Below, one piece after another: positions 1-5,421 of a DNA stretch of 6,506 nt (position 1 is its first letter; every line of letters starts with the position of its first letter). The notes beneath the pieces are model-generated. The model made no database searches, was not told the DNA's origin, and worked only from the letters and a program-made list of their open reading frames with translations. Made by a program: the position numbers and the translations under genes. The DNA lies in contig SLFT01000262.1 of NCBI GenBank assembly GCA_007124105.1, positions 1-6,506 of the forward strand, read 5' to 3'. Origin of the DNA: Candidatus Hydrogenedentota bacterium (GTDB lineage Bacteria; Hydrogenedentota; Hydrogenedentia; Hydrogenedentales; CAITNO01).

Positions 1-575
1 CCTTCGCCGATAACAGTCTCCTCGCCCCCGATTTTCCAATCTTTAAGATGAACGCAGTGTACGCGCGCGCCGAGCTGTTCAATAACGTCGTGGGGCGCTT
101 CGCCTGAACGCAACGCGTGTCCCGTATCAACGCAGGCGCCGATATAGGGGTGCAGGTTTTTCACGGCATTGAGTGTGTTGGCTGCTTTGTCATAGCGCGC
201 GTCCGGTCCATGGTTGTGTATTGCGATTTTGACGTCAAACTCCGTCGCCAGGGATTCAAGTCCGGGAAAAGCGTCTGGTTCGGGATCGGCGCTGAGGTAT
301 GCCGCGCCCAGCTTCTTGGCCAGTTCGAATTTCTTTCTGTTTGCGGCGTCATCGGCGCCAAATCCTTCCACGCCATAACACGGCACGGTGGCCTGTTTAT
401 CCTGGATCAGTTTGATAATGGCGGGCAACTCCGGGTTGTCAGGGTCGGGAGGGAAATGTACGCCGCAGAACTCAATCATGTTTAGTCCAAGCGTTGCCAT
501 CTGCTCCAAAGCGCCGGCTGTGTCGAAGTTGCGAAAACTGTAACTCTGCGCGCCAAGCGTTGTGTAATCGGTCAT
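1..575 (-). CDS. Sugar phosphate isomerase/epimerase family TIM-barrel protein (partial, C-terminus beyond window)
   Basis: My own translation of the minus strand from the ATG at 575 stays open to the window edge, giving about 191 residues. The family usually has about 270, so roughly the last third is missing. The sequence matches the xylose-isomerase-like TIM barrel (AP endonuclease 2 / IolE-like) family. Visible motifs are MIEFCG near residues 33-38, YLSADPE at 93-99, IHNHGP at 119-124, CVDTGHALRSG at 148-158, VHLKDW at 175-180 and a final GEG. In this family the His, Asp and Glu residues on these strands hold a divalent metal for isomerisation or epimerisation of a sugar or inositol derivative. 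The start is supported by a strong Shine-Dalgarno (AGGGAGG, 584-590) 8 bases upstream. There is no signal peptide, so it is probably cytoplasmic. The substrate cannot be read from the sequence. It follows carA after about 110 bases with no clear functional link. Confidence 0.88.
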   Translation of the reverse strand, partial: MTDYTTLGAQSYSFRNFDTAGALEQMATLGLNMIEFCGVHFPPDPDNPELPAIIKLIQDKQATVPCYGVEGFGADDAANRKKFELAKKLGAAYLSADPEPDAFPGLESLATEFDVKIAIHNHGPDARYDKAANTLNAVKNLHPYIGACVDTGHALRSGEAPHDVIEQLGARVHCVHLKDWKIGGEETVIGE

Positions 576-685
576 GTGTCTAACCTCCCTCTGTATGGGT
601 TGCGTGGTGATGGATGTATTCTGTACGCCAAAGCATGCATACTATATATCAGGCATCTTTCTCAGGGTTGAGGCAAACGCCCGCG
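576..685 (-). other. Intergenic region between carA and the isomerase gene
   Basis: On the minus strand this 110-base gap contains TATAGT (positions 641-646) in an AT-rich patch, which could be a -10 box for the isomerase gene. I see no good -35 hexamer at 16-18 bases. After the carA stop there is only a 4-bp stem (AACG/CGTT) with no following T-run, so I see no convincing terminator. Read-through from carA and a weak separate promoter are both possible. Confidence 0.3.
584..590 (-). promoter_or_regulatory. Shine-Dalgarno of the TIM-barrel isomerase gene
   Basis: AGGGAGG on the minus strand lies 8 bases before the ATG at 575. It is the strongest ribosome-binding site in the window. It fixes the start of a gene whose end is outside the window. 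Confidence 0.8.
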
Positions 686-1798
686 TTAGCATAGCGCCGT
701 GCGTTTGGCTTTATACGCGTCCATTAATTGTGTAAACGTCTCAAACAGGTAGCGGCTGTCGTGCGGTCCGGGGGACGATTCAGGGTGGTATTGTACACTG
801 AAAATCGGGAGATGTTTGTGTCGCATACCTGAGCAGGTTTTATCGTTGAGGTGGACATGGCTGAATTCGACTGCGTTTGCGTCCAGCGATTCCGTTCTTA
901 CGGCAAACCCGTGGTTCTGCGCGGTGATCTCCACTTTTCCTGTCGCCGCGTGATACACGGGCTGGTTGCCGCCACGATGGCCAAACTTCAGTTTATACGT
1001 GTCGCCGCCGAGCGCATGGCCCAGTATCTGGTGGCCCAGACATATCCCGAAGATGGGAATTTCCTTGTCTATGAGGGCGCGCACCGTGGGGTACACATAA
1101 GGGAGAGCGGCGGGGTCGCCGGGACCGTTCGAGAGAAAGACGCCATCCGGGTCGCGCGCAAGCACCTCGTCGGGTTTTACTGTGGCGGGCATCACTGTTA
1201 CCGCGCATCCCGCCTGCTCCAAAAGGCGCAGTATATTTCGTTTAATGCCATAGTCAATGGCTACCACCCGATATTCGGGGCGTTCCGGCGTGTTCCAGTC
1301 ATAGGGTTCCTTTACGGACACCTCTTTGACGAAATCGCTTCCTGCCATGTCCGCGCTTGCCCGCGCTTTGGCCACCAGCGACTGGTGATTCGCGTCTGTG
1401 GTGCTGATGATGGCCTTCATGGCGCCCTTGGTGCGCAGCAGCCGGGTAATGTGACGGGTGTCCACGCTGTCAATGGCTACAATGTTGTGCGCCTTCAGGT
1501 ATTCGGGCAGCGTGGCGGTAGCGCGCCAGTTGCTTGGTTCGAAGCAGCATTCGCGCATGACAAACCCGCGTACATGGGGTTGCGCCGATTCAACATCGTC
1601 GTCGTTTACGCCGTAGTTGCCAATGTGAGGATACGTCATGGTTACGATTTGCCCGGCATAGGAAGGGTCGGTCAGGATTTCCTGGTAGCCGGTCATACTG
1701 GTATTGAAAACCAGTTCGCCCGCAGATTCTCCGTCTGCGCCCACGGCGCGGCCTTCGAATACACTTCCATCTTCAATTGCAAGGATAGCTTTTTTCAT
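686..1798 (-). CDS. carA: Carbamoyl-phosphate synthase small (glutaminase) subunit
   Basis: This 370-residue protein hydrolyses glutamine and passes ammonia to the large subunit CarB, which makes carbamoyl phosphate for pyrimidine and arginine synthesis in the cytoplasm. The N-terminal CPSase small-chain domain is clear (GYQEILTDPSYAGQIV at 37-52, TYPHIGNYGVN at 55-65). A class I glutamine amidotransferase domain follows from about residue 176. It carries SNGPGDP (223-229), the nucleophile elbow GICLGHQ with Cys253, KFGHRGGNQPV (271-281), QNHGFAV (294-300) and QYHPES with His338 and Glu340, so the catalytic triad is intact. Length fits the family (about 360-385). I chose the ATG at 1798 because MKKAILAIEDGSVFEG is the normal family N-terminus. 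An in-frame ATG at 1879 would add 27 unrelated residues and run through the likely promoter. The Shine-Dalgarno is weak (GAGAAAG, 1804-1810). carB is not on either side in this window. Confidence 0.97.
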   Translation of the reverse strand: MKKAILAIEDGSVFEGRAVGADGESAGELVFNTSMTGYQEILTDPSYAGQIVTMTYPHIGNYGVNDDDVESAQPHVRGFVMRECCFEPSNWRATATLPEYLKAHNIVAIDSVDTRHITRLLRTKGAMKAIISTTDANHQSLVAKARASADMAGSDFVKEVSVKEPYDWNTPERPEYRVVAIDYGIKRNILRLLEQAGCAVTVMPATVKPDEVLARDPDGVFLSNGPGDPAALPYVYPTVRALIDKEIPIFGICLGHQILGHALGGDTYKLKFGHRGGNQPVYHAATGKVEITAQNHGFAVRTESLDANAVEFSHVHLNDKTCSGMRHKHLPIFSVQYHPESSPGPHDSRYLFETFTQLMDAYKAKRTALC

Positions 1799-1838
1799 AG
1801 TAGCTTTCTCTCGAGTTCGAGGGTTCTGAATCGGCCAG

Positions 1839-1873
1839 ACTATATCATATTTTCTCTGGTCGCTTCGAGAAAA
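1839..1873 (-). promoter_or_regulatory. Candidate carA promoter
   Basis: On the minus strand TATGAT (1844-1849, 5 of 6 to consensus) follows TTTTCT (1868-1873, 3 of 6) with an 18-base spacer. An overlapping TATAGT (1839-1844) is an alternative -10. Transcription would start near 1837, giving a leader of about 40 bases. That leader holds a 4-bp stem (1810-1813 with 1818-1821) overlapping the weak Shine-Dalgarno. The -35 match is poor, so this is a moderate call. I recognise no pyrimidine attenuator or PyrR site. Confidence 0.45.
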
Positions 1874-1946
1874 AGACATATAATGTACCTGCCCGTTGGA
1901 GCCTCGCTTGCGGCGATGGAAGCCAGGGGCCCGGGATAAGGCAAAC

Positions 1947-1970
1947 GGGGCAGGGGTCGCACGGGGAGGG
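1947..1970 (+). other. G-quadruplex-forming motif upstream of carA
   Basis: The plus strand has four G-runs (GGGG, GGGG, GGGG, GGG) separated by loops of 2, 6 and 1 bases. This meets the standard G3+N1-7 pattern. The minus strand is transcribed here, so the G-rich strand is the template and the RNA would be C-rich. It lies in the gap between the DUF1559 gene and carA, about 75 bases upstream of the candidate carA -35. The motif is seen directly; folding and function are inference. Confidence 0.6.
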
Positions 1971-1982
1971 ACGCCCTGTCCC
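1968..1982. repeat. Small inverted repeat (hairpin) after the DUF1559 gene
   Basis: GGGAC (1968-1972) and GTCCC (1978-1982) are perfect complements around a 5-base loop. The hairpin lies 28 bases past the DUF1559 stop codon. No T-run follows on the minus strand, so it does not look like a standard intrinsic terminator. It overlaps the last G-run of the quadruplex motif, so the two structures would compete. Confidence 0.45.
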
Positions 1983-2010
1983 GCGCCATCAGTATTGCAA
2001 TTTCATGCAG

Positions 2011-2895
2011 TCAGAAACTGAAGTCATGAAAAATACGCGCCGCATCATCGCAGACGGGGTAGTGTGTGGGATATCGGACAAATTCGACATGACCGTCCAT
2101 GTGTAGAACATTGCTGCCGCCGGGCACATGGTTGAAATTTTGCGCGGCTGTGCTTACTGTATCAAGCATAATATAGATATGCGTTTGGCCGCAGCAGCTG
2201 TGGCCGCCGGGATTATTGATGTCCGTAATAAGAAAACGTTCAATGCCTTCGCGCACCCGGTAAATCGTGTTGGTTCCGCCGTTTCCGGTTCCTTCGCCCA
2301 GTCCCCCGTCATCGTTAACGGTGTCCAGGTCGCGGTCTTTAATCTCGTGATCAATGTTGTTGTTGAACGAGACGTCATAAGCGCGTTGTATTGTGGCGAT
2401 ATTTTCAACTTCCTCGGCGCCTATCGCCACCCACGCCAGATAAATGTAGCTGAGCGTACTGAACCTTCCCGGGTCTATAACGCGTTCATCATCATCGTTC
2501 AGATAATACCAAAACCCGACATCGTCCGGACCGCCTGTGGTCAGCAGTTCAGCGCCGTCGCTGTCGGACGGACACACAATAATATTGTCGTCGTTCATGT
2601 ATTCCGGGTACAGGGCCAAGCCATCCAGCCCCGCCAGTCCCCGGCGGCTTCGAGGGAAACGTTCGCCCGGGCTTTCGTTGGCGTACATTTTGAAAATGAG
2701 GCCCATTTGTTTTAAGTTGTTTTGGCAGCTGACGCGACGCGCGGCTTCGCGGGCGCGCGCCAGCGCGGGCAACAAAATTGCCGCGAGTATGCCGATGATC
2801 GCGATTACGACCAGAAGCTCTATGAGCGTGAAGCCTTGTGCCCTTTTGTTCTTCGAATAGATAAAACGGTATTCCGCGTGGCGGTGTTTGTTCAT
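2011..2895 (-). CDS. DUF1559 prepilin-type N-terminal cleavage/methylation domain protein (type II pseudopilin-like)
   Basis: This 294-residue protein has a textbook type IV prepilin leader: a basic segment (KNKRAQ), Gly21 before Phe22 at the prepilin-peptidase site, Glu26 at +5, and a hydrophobic helix to about residue 44. The helix continues into LARAREAARRVSCQNNLKQMG, the usual start of DUF1559 proteins. Further marks are IIVCPSD (105-111) and the late NHVPGGSNVLHMDGHVEF (255-272), the H-x-DG signature common in planctomycete-like lineages. By family knowledge it would be processed by a PilD-type peptidase and anchored in or assembled on the inner membrane facing outwards; its specific role is unknown. 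A pair of adjacent cysteines (234-235) lies just before the signature. I chose the ATG at 2895 because GGAG (2904-2907) sits 8 bases upstream and the leader length is then normal. Upstream in-frame starts lack this. Confidence 0.94.
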   Translation of the reverse strand: MNKHRHAEYRFIYSKNKRAQGFTLIELLVVIAIIGILAAILLPALARAREAARRVSCQNNLKQMGLIFKMYANESPGERFPRSRRGLAGLDGLALYPEYMNDDNIIVCPSDSDGAELLTTGGPDDVGFWYYLNDDDERVIDPGRFSTLSYIYLAWVAIGAEEVENIATIQRAYDVSFNNNIDHEIKDRDLDTVNDDGGLGEGTGNGGTNTIYRVREGIERFLITDINNPGGHSCCGQTHIYIMLDTVSTAAQNFNHVPGGSNVLHMDGHVEFVRYPTHYPVCDDAARIFHDFSF

Positions 2896-2970
2896 TATGC
2901 TTTCTCCGTGTTGATGCCCCAACATTATCCACATATCGTGCCGTGTACTGGTGAAAAGGATAGTGGACAA

Positions 2971-3411
2971 TCAACAGAGAAAGAGACAGTGCGAAATGTA
3001 CAAGGAACGGTCTGGCGCTCCCCGGGGGAGACATACTGCCGGAAGACCGTCATTGCAGTGGCCCGAAAGGGGAAAGGCCGCTCTTGCGGCTGGATACAAC
3101 GTCTGGCCTCCAGCGTGTTTTACGCGCTGTGATTCGATGAGGGACGGACGGGCAGGGCATTCGTGCAGTGCGCAGGTGATACATACGCCCTTGATAGGGT
3201 TGTTCGTAAAGGAGGCGTCGGTTGATTCAGAGTCGTCAGTGCCCGCCGTCTGTGTAGTTTGACAACACGAGCCGCCACACGAGAGCGCTGTTCCGGCAGG
3301 TTGTTCATGCTCCGGACATACATGTTCACACGGCATGGTGATGATGCCGGACAGTGTCGAGGCTACAATGCCTGCGATCAGGATGCGTACTCTATTACGG
3401 TTCAATGCCAT
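2971..3411 (-). CDS. Small cysteine-rich, probably exported protein of unknown function
   Basis: I do not recognise this 146-residue protein. It starts with a basic stretch (NRNRVR) and a hydrophobic segment (about 9-26), which suggests a signal peptide or single membrane anchor. The rest has 12 cysteines (28, 32, 45, 49, 50, 77, 80, 85, 119, 127, 142, 146) and several histidines. They form clusters such as CEHVC, CGGSCC and CITCALHEC, which could bind metal or form disulfides. The middle (51-72) is polar and low in complexity. An extended -10 promoter directly before the ATG supports the start, and no Shine-Dalgarno is visible. The DUF1559 start follows 75 bases after the stop, so the two could be co-transcribed. 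The last 45 or so residues look less protein-like than the first 100, and a frameshift near the end or chance extension cannot be excluded. Confidence 0.55.
   Translation of the reverse strand: MALNRNRVRILIAGIVASTLSGIITMPCEHVCPEHEQPAGTALSCGGSCCQTTQTAGTDDSESTDASFTNNPIKGVCITCALHECPARPSLIESQRVKHAGGQTLYPAARAAFPLSGHCNDGLPAVCLPRGAPDRSLYISHCLFLC
3077..3090. repeat. Perfect short hairpin inside the cysteine-rich ORF
   Basis: GCCGC (3077-3081) and GCGGC (3086-3090) pair perfectly around a 4-base loop. It lies in the 3' part of the cysteine-rich ORF. On the minus strand it is followed by a pyrimidine stretch (CTTTCCCCTTTC) rather than a clean T-run, so it is only a weak terminator candidate. Confidence 0.35.
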
Positions 3412-3419
3412 TTGTTTGT

Positions 3420-3447
3420 ATTATATCACGAAATGCCGTATTGTTGG
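3420..3447 (-). promoter_or_regulatory. Extended -10 promoter of the cysteine-rich protein gene
   Basis: The minus strand carries TGATATAAT (3420-3428), a perfect extended -10 (TGnTATAAT). The best -35 at a 16-base spacer is CCAACA (3442-3447, 3 of 6), which an extended -10 tolerates. Transcription would begin near 3413, only about two bases before the ATG at 3411, so the mRNA is predicted to be nearly leaderless. Confidence 0.6.
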
Positions 3448-3497
3448 CGAGCCATCGTTTTTTTTCCGTAATCATGGGACGGCCAGTTATGTGTTTG

Positions 3498-4283
3498 TTA
3501 CTGGTTGTTTTTGTCGCGCAATTGCACCACGGCCTTGTAGGGCAGATGATCGGAGGCAATGCGTGTGGCGTCATTGTGGATAATCTTTGCGTCGATCGTT
3601 TCGAAAGCGTCGCATACAAGAATATAATCAATGCGGCGCAAGGGGACGTCAACGGGAACGGTGCCCCGTGTATCGTCTGTCCGTTGTTCGATGGTGTCCT
3701 TTAGTTTGTGAAGCAATCGTTGCATTCCCGGTGCGGTGGCGTTTTCATTCATGTCTCCCGCCAGGATGACAGGATTCTTACCGAATTCGTGAACAATTGC
3801 CTCGGCCTGGGCGAGCCGTTCCTGGCCGTTCAATCCCAGGTGTGTGTTCATCACGTCTACTGACATTCCCTGCCACGCGACGGTAACGATAAGACAACCG
3901 CGCGGTTCAGCGTTGATTGGGTTGGGCAATGGGACATTTCGTTGAGCCAGAATGGGAAGGCTGGTGAGCGTGGCGTTTCCATAGTCGCCGCCCGCAAACT
4001 GATAGTTTGGTTCAAAAACCACGCGCATGCCCAGTTTTTCAGCGAAAATGTTGGGCATGTCCAGATGTTCCGTGCGGGGCAGGTCGCGGTCCACCTCCTG
4101 TAAACACACAATATGCGGGCCAAGGTCGCGAATGACGGCGGCGATTCGCTCCAGGTCAACGATGTCATCCATGCCGCGTCCATGATGAATGTTATAGGTA
4201 ACAATCGTAAGCGTCTCGGGTTCATGTGCTGACGCGGCACAAACCAGCAGGAGCGCGGCAATCCAGGTGATGCAGTGTTTCAT
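3498..4283 (-). CDS. Exported endonuclease/exonuclease/phosphatase (EEP) family protein
   Basis: This 261-residue protein belongs to the Mg-dependent EEP superfamily (DNase I-like fold), whose members cut phosphodiester or phosphomonoester bonds in nucleic acids, lipids or inositol phosphates. A signal peptide (MKHCITWIAALLLVCAASA, cleavage likely after residue 19) points to export. The family motifs appear in order: TYNIHHG (29-35), CLQEVD with Glu63 as metal ligand, GNATLTS (102-108), NTHLGL with His148, GDMN with Asp177 and Asn179, RIDYILV with Asp219, and SDHLPYKAVV with catalytic Asp245-His246. The active site looks complete. The usual SR after GNAxL is TS here. The residue before Cys15 is Val, so it is not a good lipobox. 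The substrate cannot be told from sequence; a secreted nuclease or a phosphodiesterase of the sphingomyelinase type are both possible. The Shine-Dalgarno is modest (GGGGA, 4293-4297). Confidence 0.93.
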   Translation of the reverse strand: MKHCITWIAALLLVCAASAHEPETLTIVTYNIHHGRGMDDIVDLERIAAVIRDLGPHIVCLQEVDRDLPRTEHLDMPNIFAEKLGMRVVFEPNYQFAGGDYGNATLTSLPILAQRNVPLPNPINAEPRGCLIVTVAWQGMSVDVMNTHLGLNGQERLAQAEAIVHEFGKNPVILAGDMNENATAPGMQRLLHKLKDTIEQRTDDTRGTVPVDVPLRRIDYILVCDAFETIDAKIIHNDATRIASDHLPYKAVVQLRDKNNQ

Positions 4284-4319
4284 GACGCTTTTTCCCCAGT
4301 CTCATGTGAATTAGAAGGC

Positions 4320-4334
4320 AGCGCATATAGCGCT
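4320..4334. repeat. Perfect inverted repeat upstream of the EEP gene
   Basis: AGCGC (4320-4324) and GCGCT (4330-4334) flank ATATA. The symmetric element lies 36 bases upstream of the EEP gene start, beyond the terminator of the preceding gene. It could be a small operator or hairpin. No convincing promoter hexamers surround it. Confidence 0.4.
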
Positions 4335-4344
4335 TACAAATGAA

Positions 4345-4383
4345 CCGCCGGGAAACGACGCGGTGTGCGTGGTTTCCCGGCGG
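4345..4383 (-). terminator. Probable intrinsic terminator of the lipoprotein gene
   Basis: Two perfect 12-base arms (4345-4356 and 4372-4383) form a GC-rich hairpin starting 16 bases past the lipoprotein stop codon. The 15-base loop can extend the stem by four more pairs (4358-4361 with 4367-4370) after one G-G mismatch. On the minus strand it is followed by TTCATTTGT, an imperfect T-rich tail. The weak tail makes termination efficiency uncertain, but the position and stem strength support the call. Confidence 0.7.
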
Positions 4384-4399
4384 GAAGAGAAAGCGTGAA

Positions 4400-4828
4400 T
4401 TACAGGCCGTCAATATCCAGACTTGTGACAAGCCACTCGCCGTCTTCCTTGGCAAGGACGACTTCAACCGCTACGCTTCCGGCAATACTCATGAGATCAA
4501 CCGGATAGACGCTGCACACGTCTCCGTCAATTGCGATTTGCGCGTCTTGAAAGCTTACCTCTGCTTCCTCAAGATAGCCGGCTTCCATGGCCTGGCTTAT
4601 GAATCCGGCAAAGGTCTCCTTGTCAGGCGCTTGACGCGCGGAGAAATTATCGGAAATGGTGCCAAGGAACTTGTCCATGTCCTGCTCTATAAGGCCTTGG
4701 GCCCACGTGTCCAACTGCATCTGTACCTTTTCCTCGTCTGAAAGGGCAGGGCCTGTTGTGGCGCATCCGGTTGCAAGCGCCAGCGTCAACATGATGGCGA
4801 TGCCGCTGATCCATAGTGATTTTTTCAT
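4400..4828 (-). CDS. Small lipoprotein with an NTF2/SnoaL-like domain
   Basis: This 142-residue protein begins with a lipoprotein signal: MKKS, a hydrophobic run and LATGC with the lipidated Cys at residue 22, so it should be anchored to a membrane outside the cytoplasm. The remainder fits the NTF2-like (SnoaL / DUF4440-type) cone fold: a helical start DEEKVQMQLDTWAQGLIEQD (31-50), MDKFLGTISDNFS (51-63), then strands ending in EVVLAKEDGEWLVTSLDID (122-140). Such domains bind small ligands or act as protein modules; no catalytic residues are obvious. Two adjacent ATGs (4831 and 4828) are possible starts. AGGAG (4836-4840) lies 4 bases from the first and 7 from the second, so I chose 4828. The gene has its own promoter candidate and a terminator-like hairpin, which suggests it is transcribed alone. 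Confidence 0.85.
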   Translation of the reverse strand: MKKSLWISGIAIMLTLALATGCATTGPALSDEEKVQMQLDTWAQGLIEQDMDKFLGTISDNFSARQAPDKETFAGFISQAMEAGYLEEAEVSFQDAQIAIDGDVCSVYPVDLMSIAGSVAVEVVLAKEDGEWLVTSLDIDGL

Positions 4829-4835
4829 CATTTGT

Positions 4836-4840
4836 CTCCT
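4836..4840 (-). promoter_or_regulatory. Shine-Dalgarno choosing between two adjacent ATGs
   Basis: AGGAG on the minus strand is 4 bases from the ATG at 4831 and 7 bases from the ATG at 4828. The second spacing is nearer the usual optimum. The two choices differ by a single Met in the signal peptide. Confidence 0.6.
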
Positions 4841-4860
4841 ATACTTGGGGTTGTAGTTTA

Positions 4861-4880
4861 CGCCTTTCCTTGTGAAGGCG
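4861..4880 (-). promoter_or_regulatory. Hairpin in the lipoprotein mRNA leader
   Basis: CGCCTT (4861-4866) and AAGGCG (4875-4880) pair perfectly around an 8-base loop. It lies between the predicted transcription start (about 4891) and the Shine-Dalgarno. No T-run follows on the minus strand, so it is more likely a leader or stability element than an smpB terminator. Confidence 0.4.
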
Positions 4881-4897
4881 AAGAAAATCATGTCATT

Positions 4898-4926
4898 ACT
4901 ATACCAAAAGAACGGATGTTTATGAA
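4898..4926 (-). promoter_or_regulatory. Promoter of the NTF2-like lipoprotein gene
   Basis: On the minus strand TTCATA (4921-4926, 4 of 6) and TATAGT (4898-4903, 5 of 6) are separated by exactly 17 bases. They sit 22 bases past the smpB stop codon. Transcription would start near 4891 and give a leader of about 60 bases containing the hairpin at 4861-4880. This is a good match to a housekeeping sigma promoter. Confidence 0.6.
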
Positions 4927-4948
4927 ACAACGCCGCATGGGGAAGAGC

Positions 4949-5410
4949 TCATTTATGGCGTTTTACGAGTCGCTGCATTTCGCGTTCGCTTTCTCGTTGC
5001 CGTATAGTATCGCGTTTGTCGTACGTGTGTTTTCCCCGGCACAACCCAATTTCGATCTTAAGATTTCCCCGCTTGAAGTAGGCGGTGAGCGGTACGACAG
5101 TGAATCCTTTTTCTGCGACGCGTCGTTGCAATTTCAATATCTCGCGTTTGTGCAAAAGGAGCTTGCGTGCCCGTTCAGGTGGATGATTGTTGATATTGCC
5201 TTGTTCGTAAGGACTAATCCGAGCGCCTGTCAACCATGCTTCCCCTTTTTCAAAGGTTACATAAGATTCCTTGAGGCTGATTGCGTTTTTCATACGCACT
5301 GATTTTACTTCGGTGCCGACCAGGGCAATACCCGCTTCATATTTTTCCTCCACGAAATACTCATGCCATGCCTGCCTGTTCTTGGTTACGATTTTGATGC
5401 CTTCAGTCAT
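4949..5410 (-). CDS. smpB: SsrA-binding protein SmpB
   Basis: This complete 153-residue protein is SmpB, the partner of tmRNA (SsrA) in trans-translation. It binds the tRNA-like domain and places it in the A site of stalled ribosomes so that the nascent chain is tagged and the ribosome released. Family blocks run the full length: KNRQAWHEYFVEEKYEAGI (10-28), VGTEVKSVR (31-39), ISPYEQGNINNH (65-76), ARKLLLHKREI (81-91), KGFTVVPLTAYFK (101-113) and KIEIGLCRGKHTYDKRDT (118-135), then a basic tail that in known SmpBs enters the mRNA channel. Length is normal. The ATG at 5410 is preceded by AAGGGGG (5415-5421). The upstream gene ends 9 bases before, so the two are probably co-transcribed. No tmRNA gene is present in the window. 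Confidence 0.98.
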   Translation of the reverse strand: MTEGIKIVTKNRQAWHEYFVEEKYEAGIALVGTEVKSVRMKNAISLKESYVTFEKGEAWLTGARISPYEQGNINNHPPERARKLLLHKREILKLQRRVAEKGFTVVPLTAYFKRGNLKIEIGLCRGKHTYDKRDTIRQRESEREMQRLVKRHK

Positions 5411-5414
5411 GGCG

Positions 5415-5421
5415 CCCCCTT
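5415..5421 (-). promoter_or_regulatory. smpB Shine-Dalgarno overlapping the upstream stop codon
   Basis: AAGGGGG on the minus strand begins with the last two bases of the upstream gene's TAA (5420-5422) and ends 4 bases before the smpB ATG. Ribosomes ending the upstream gene would cover this site, which suggests translational coupling. Confidence 0.65.

Noticed and set aside
1799..1879. In-frame upstream extension of carA by 27 codons
   Set aside because: The added residues are not part of the family N-terminus, and the start would lie upstream of the likely -10 box, so it would not be in the transcript.
1879..1884. Plus-strand TATAAT as a divergent promoter
   Set aside because: No acceptable -35 lies at 16-18 bases, and there is no plus-strand gene downstream.
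851..1939. Long plus-strand open frame (362 codons)
   Set aside because: It lies antisense to carA, whose motifs and full length are unambiguous. The translated product resembles no protein and has no ribosome-binding site.
2128..2715. Plus-strand open frame of 195 codons
   Set aside because: It is antisense to the DUF1559 gene and reads as a shadow of its codon pattern.
2549..3034. Minus-strand frame of 161 codons overlapping the DUF1559 N-terminus
   Set aside because: It is out of frame with the clear prepilin leader of DUF1559. Its composition, rich in Arg, Pro and Ser, is that of an off-frame read.
3441..3465. Plus-strand T8 run after a TGGC/GCCA repeat as a terminator
   Set aside because: The stem would have only three usable pairs and no plus-strand gene precedes it. 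On the minus strand the run is A-rich, so it does not end the EEP gene.
3354..3704. Plus-strand frame of 116 codons with hydrophobic start
   Set aside because: It runs over the promoter of the cysteine-rich gene and antisense to the EEP C-terminus. No family features or ribosome-binding site are visible.
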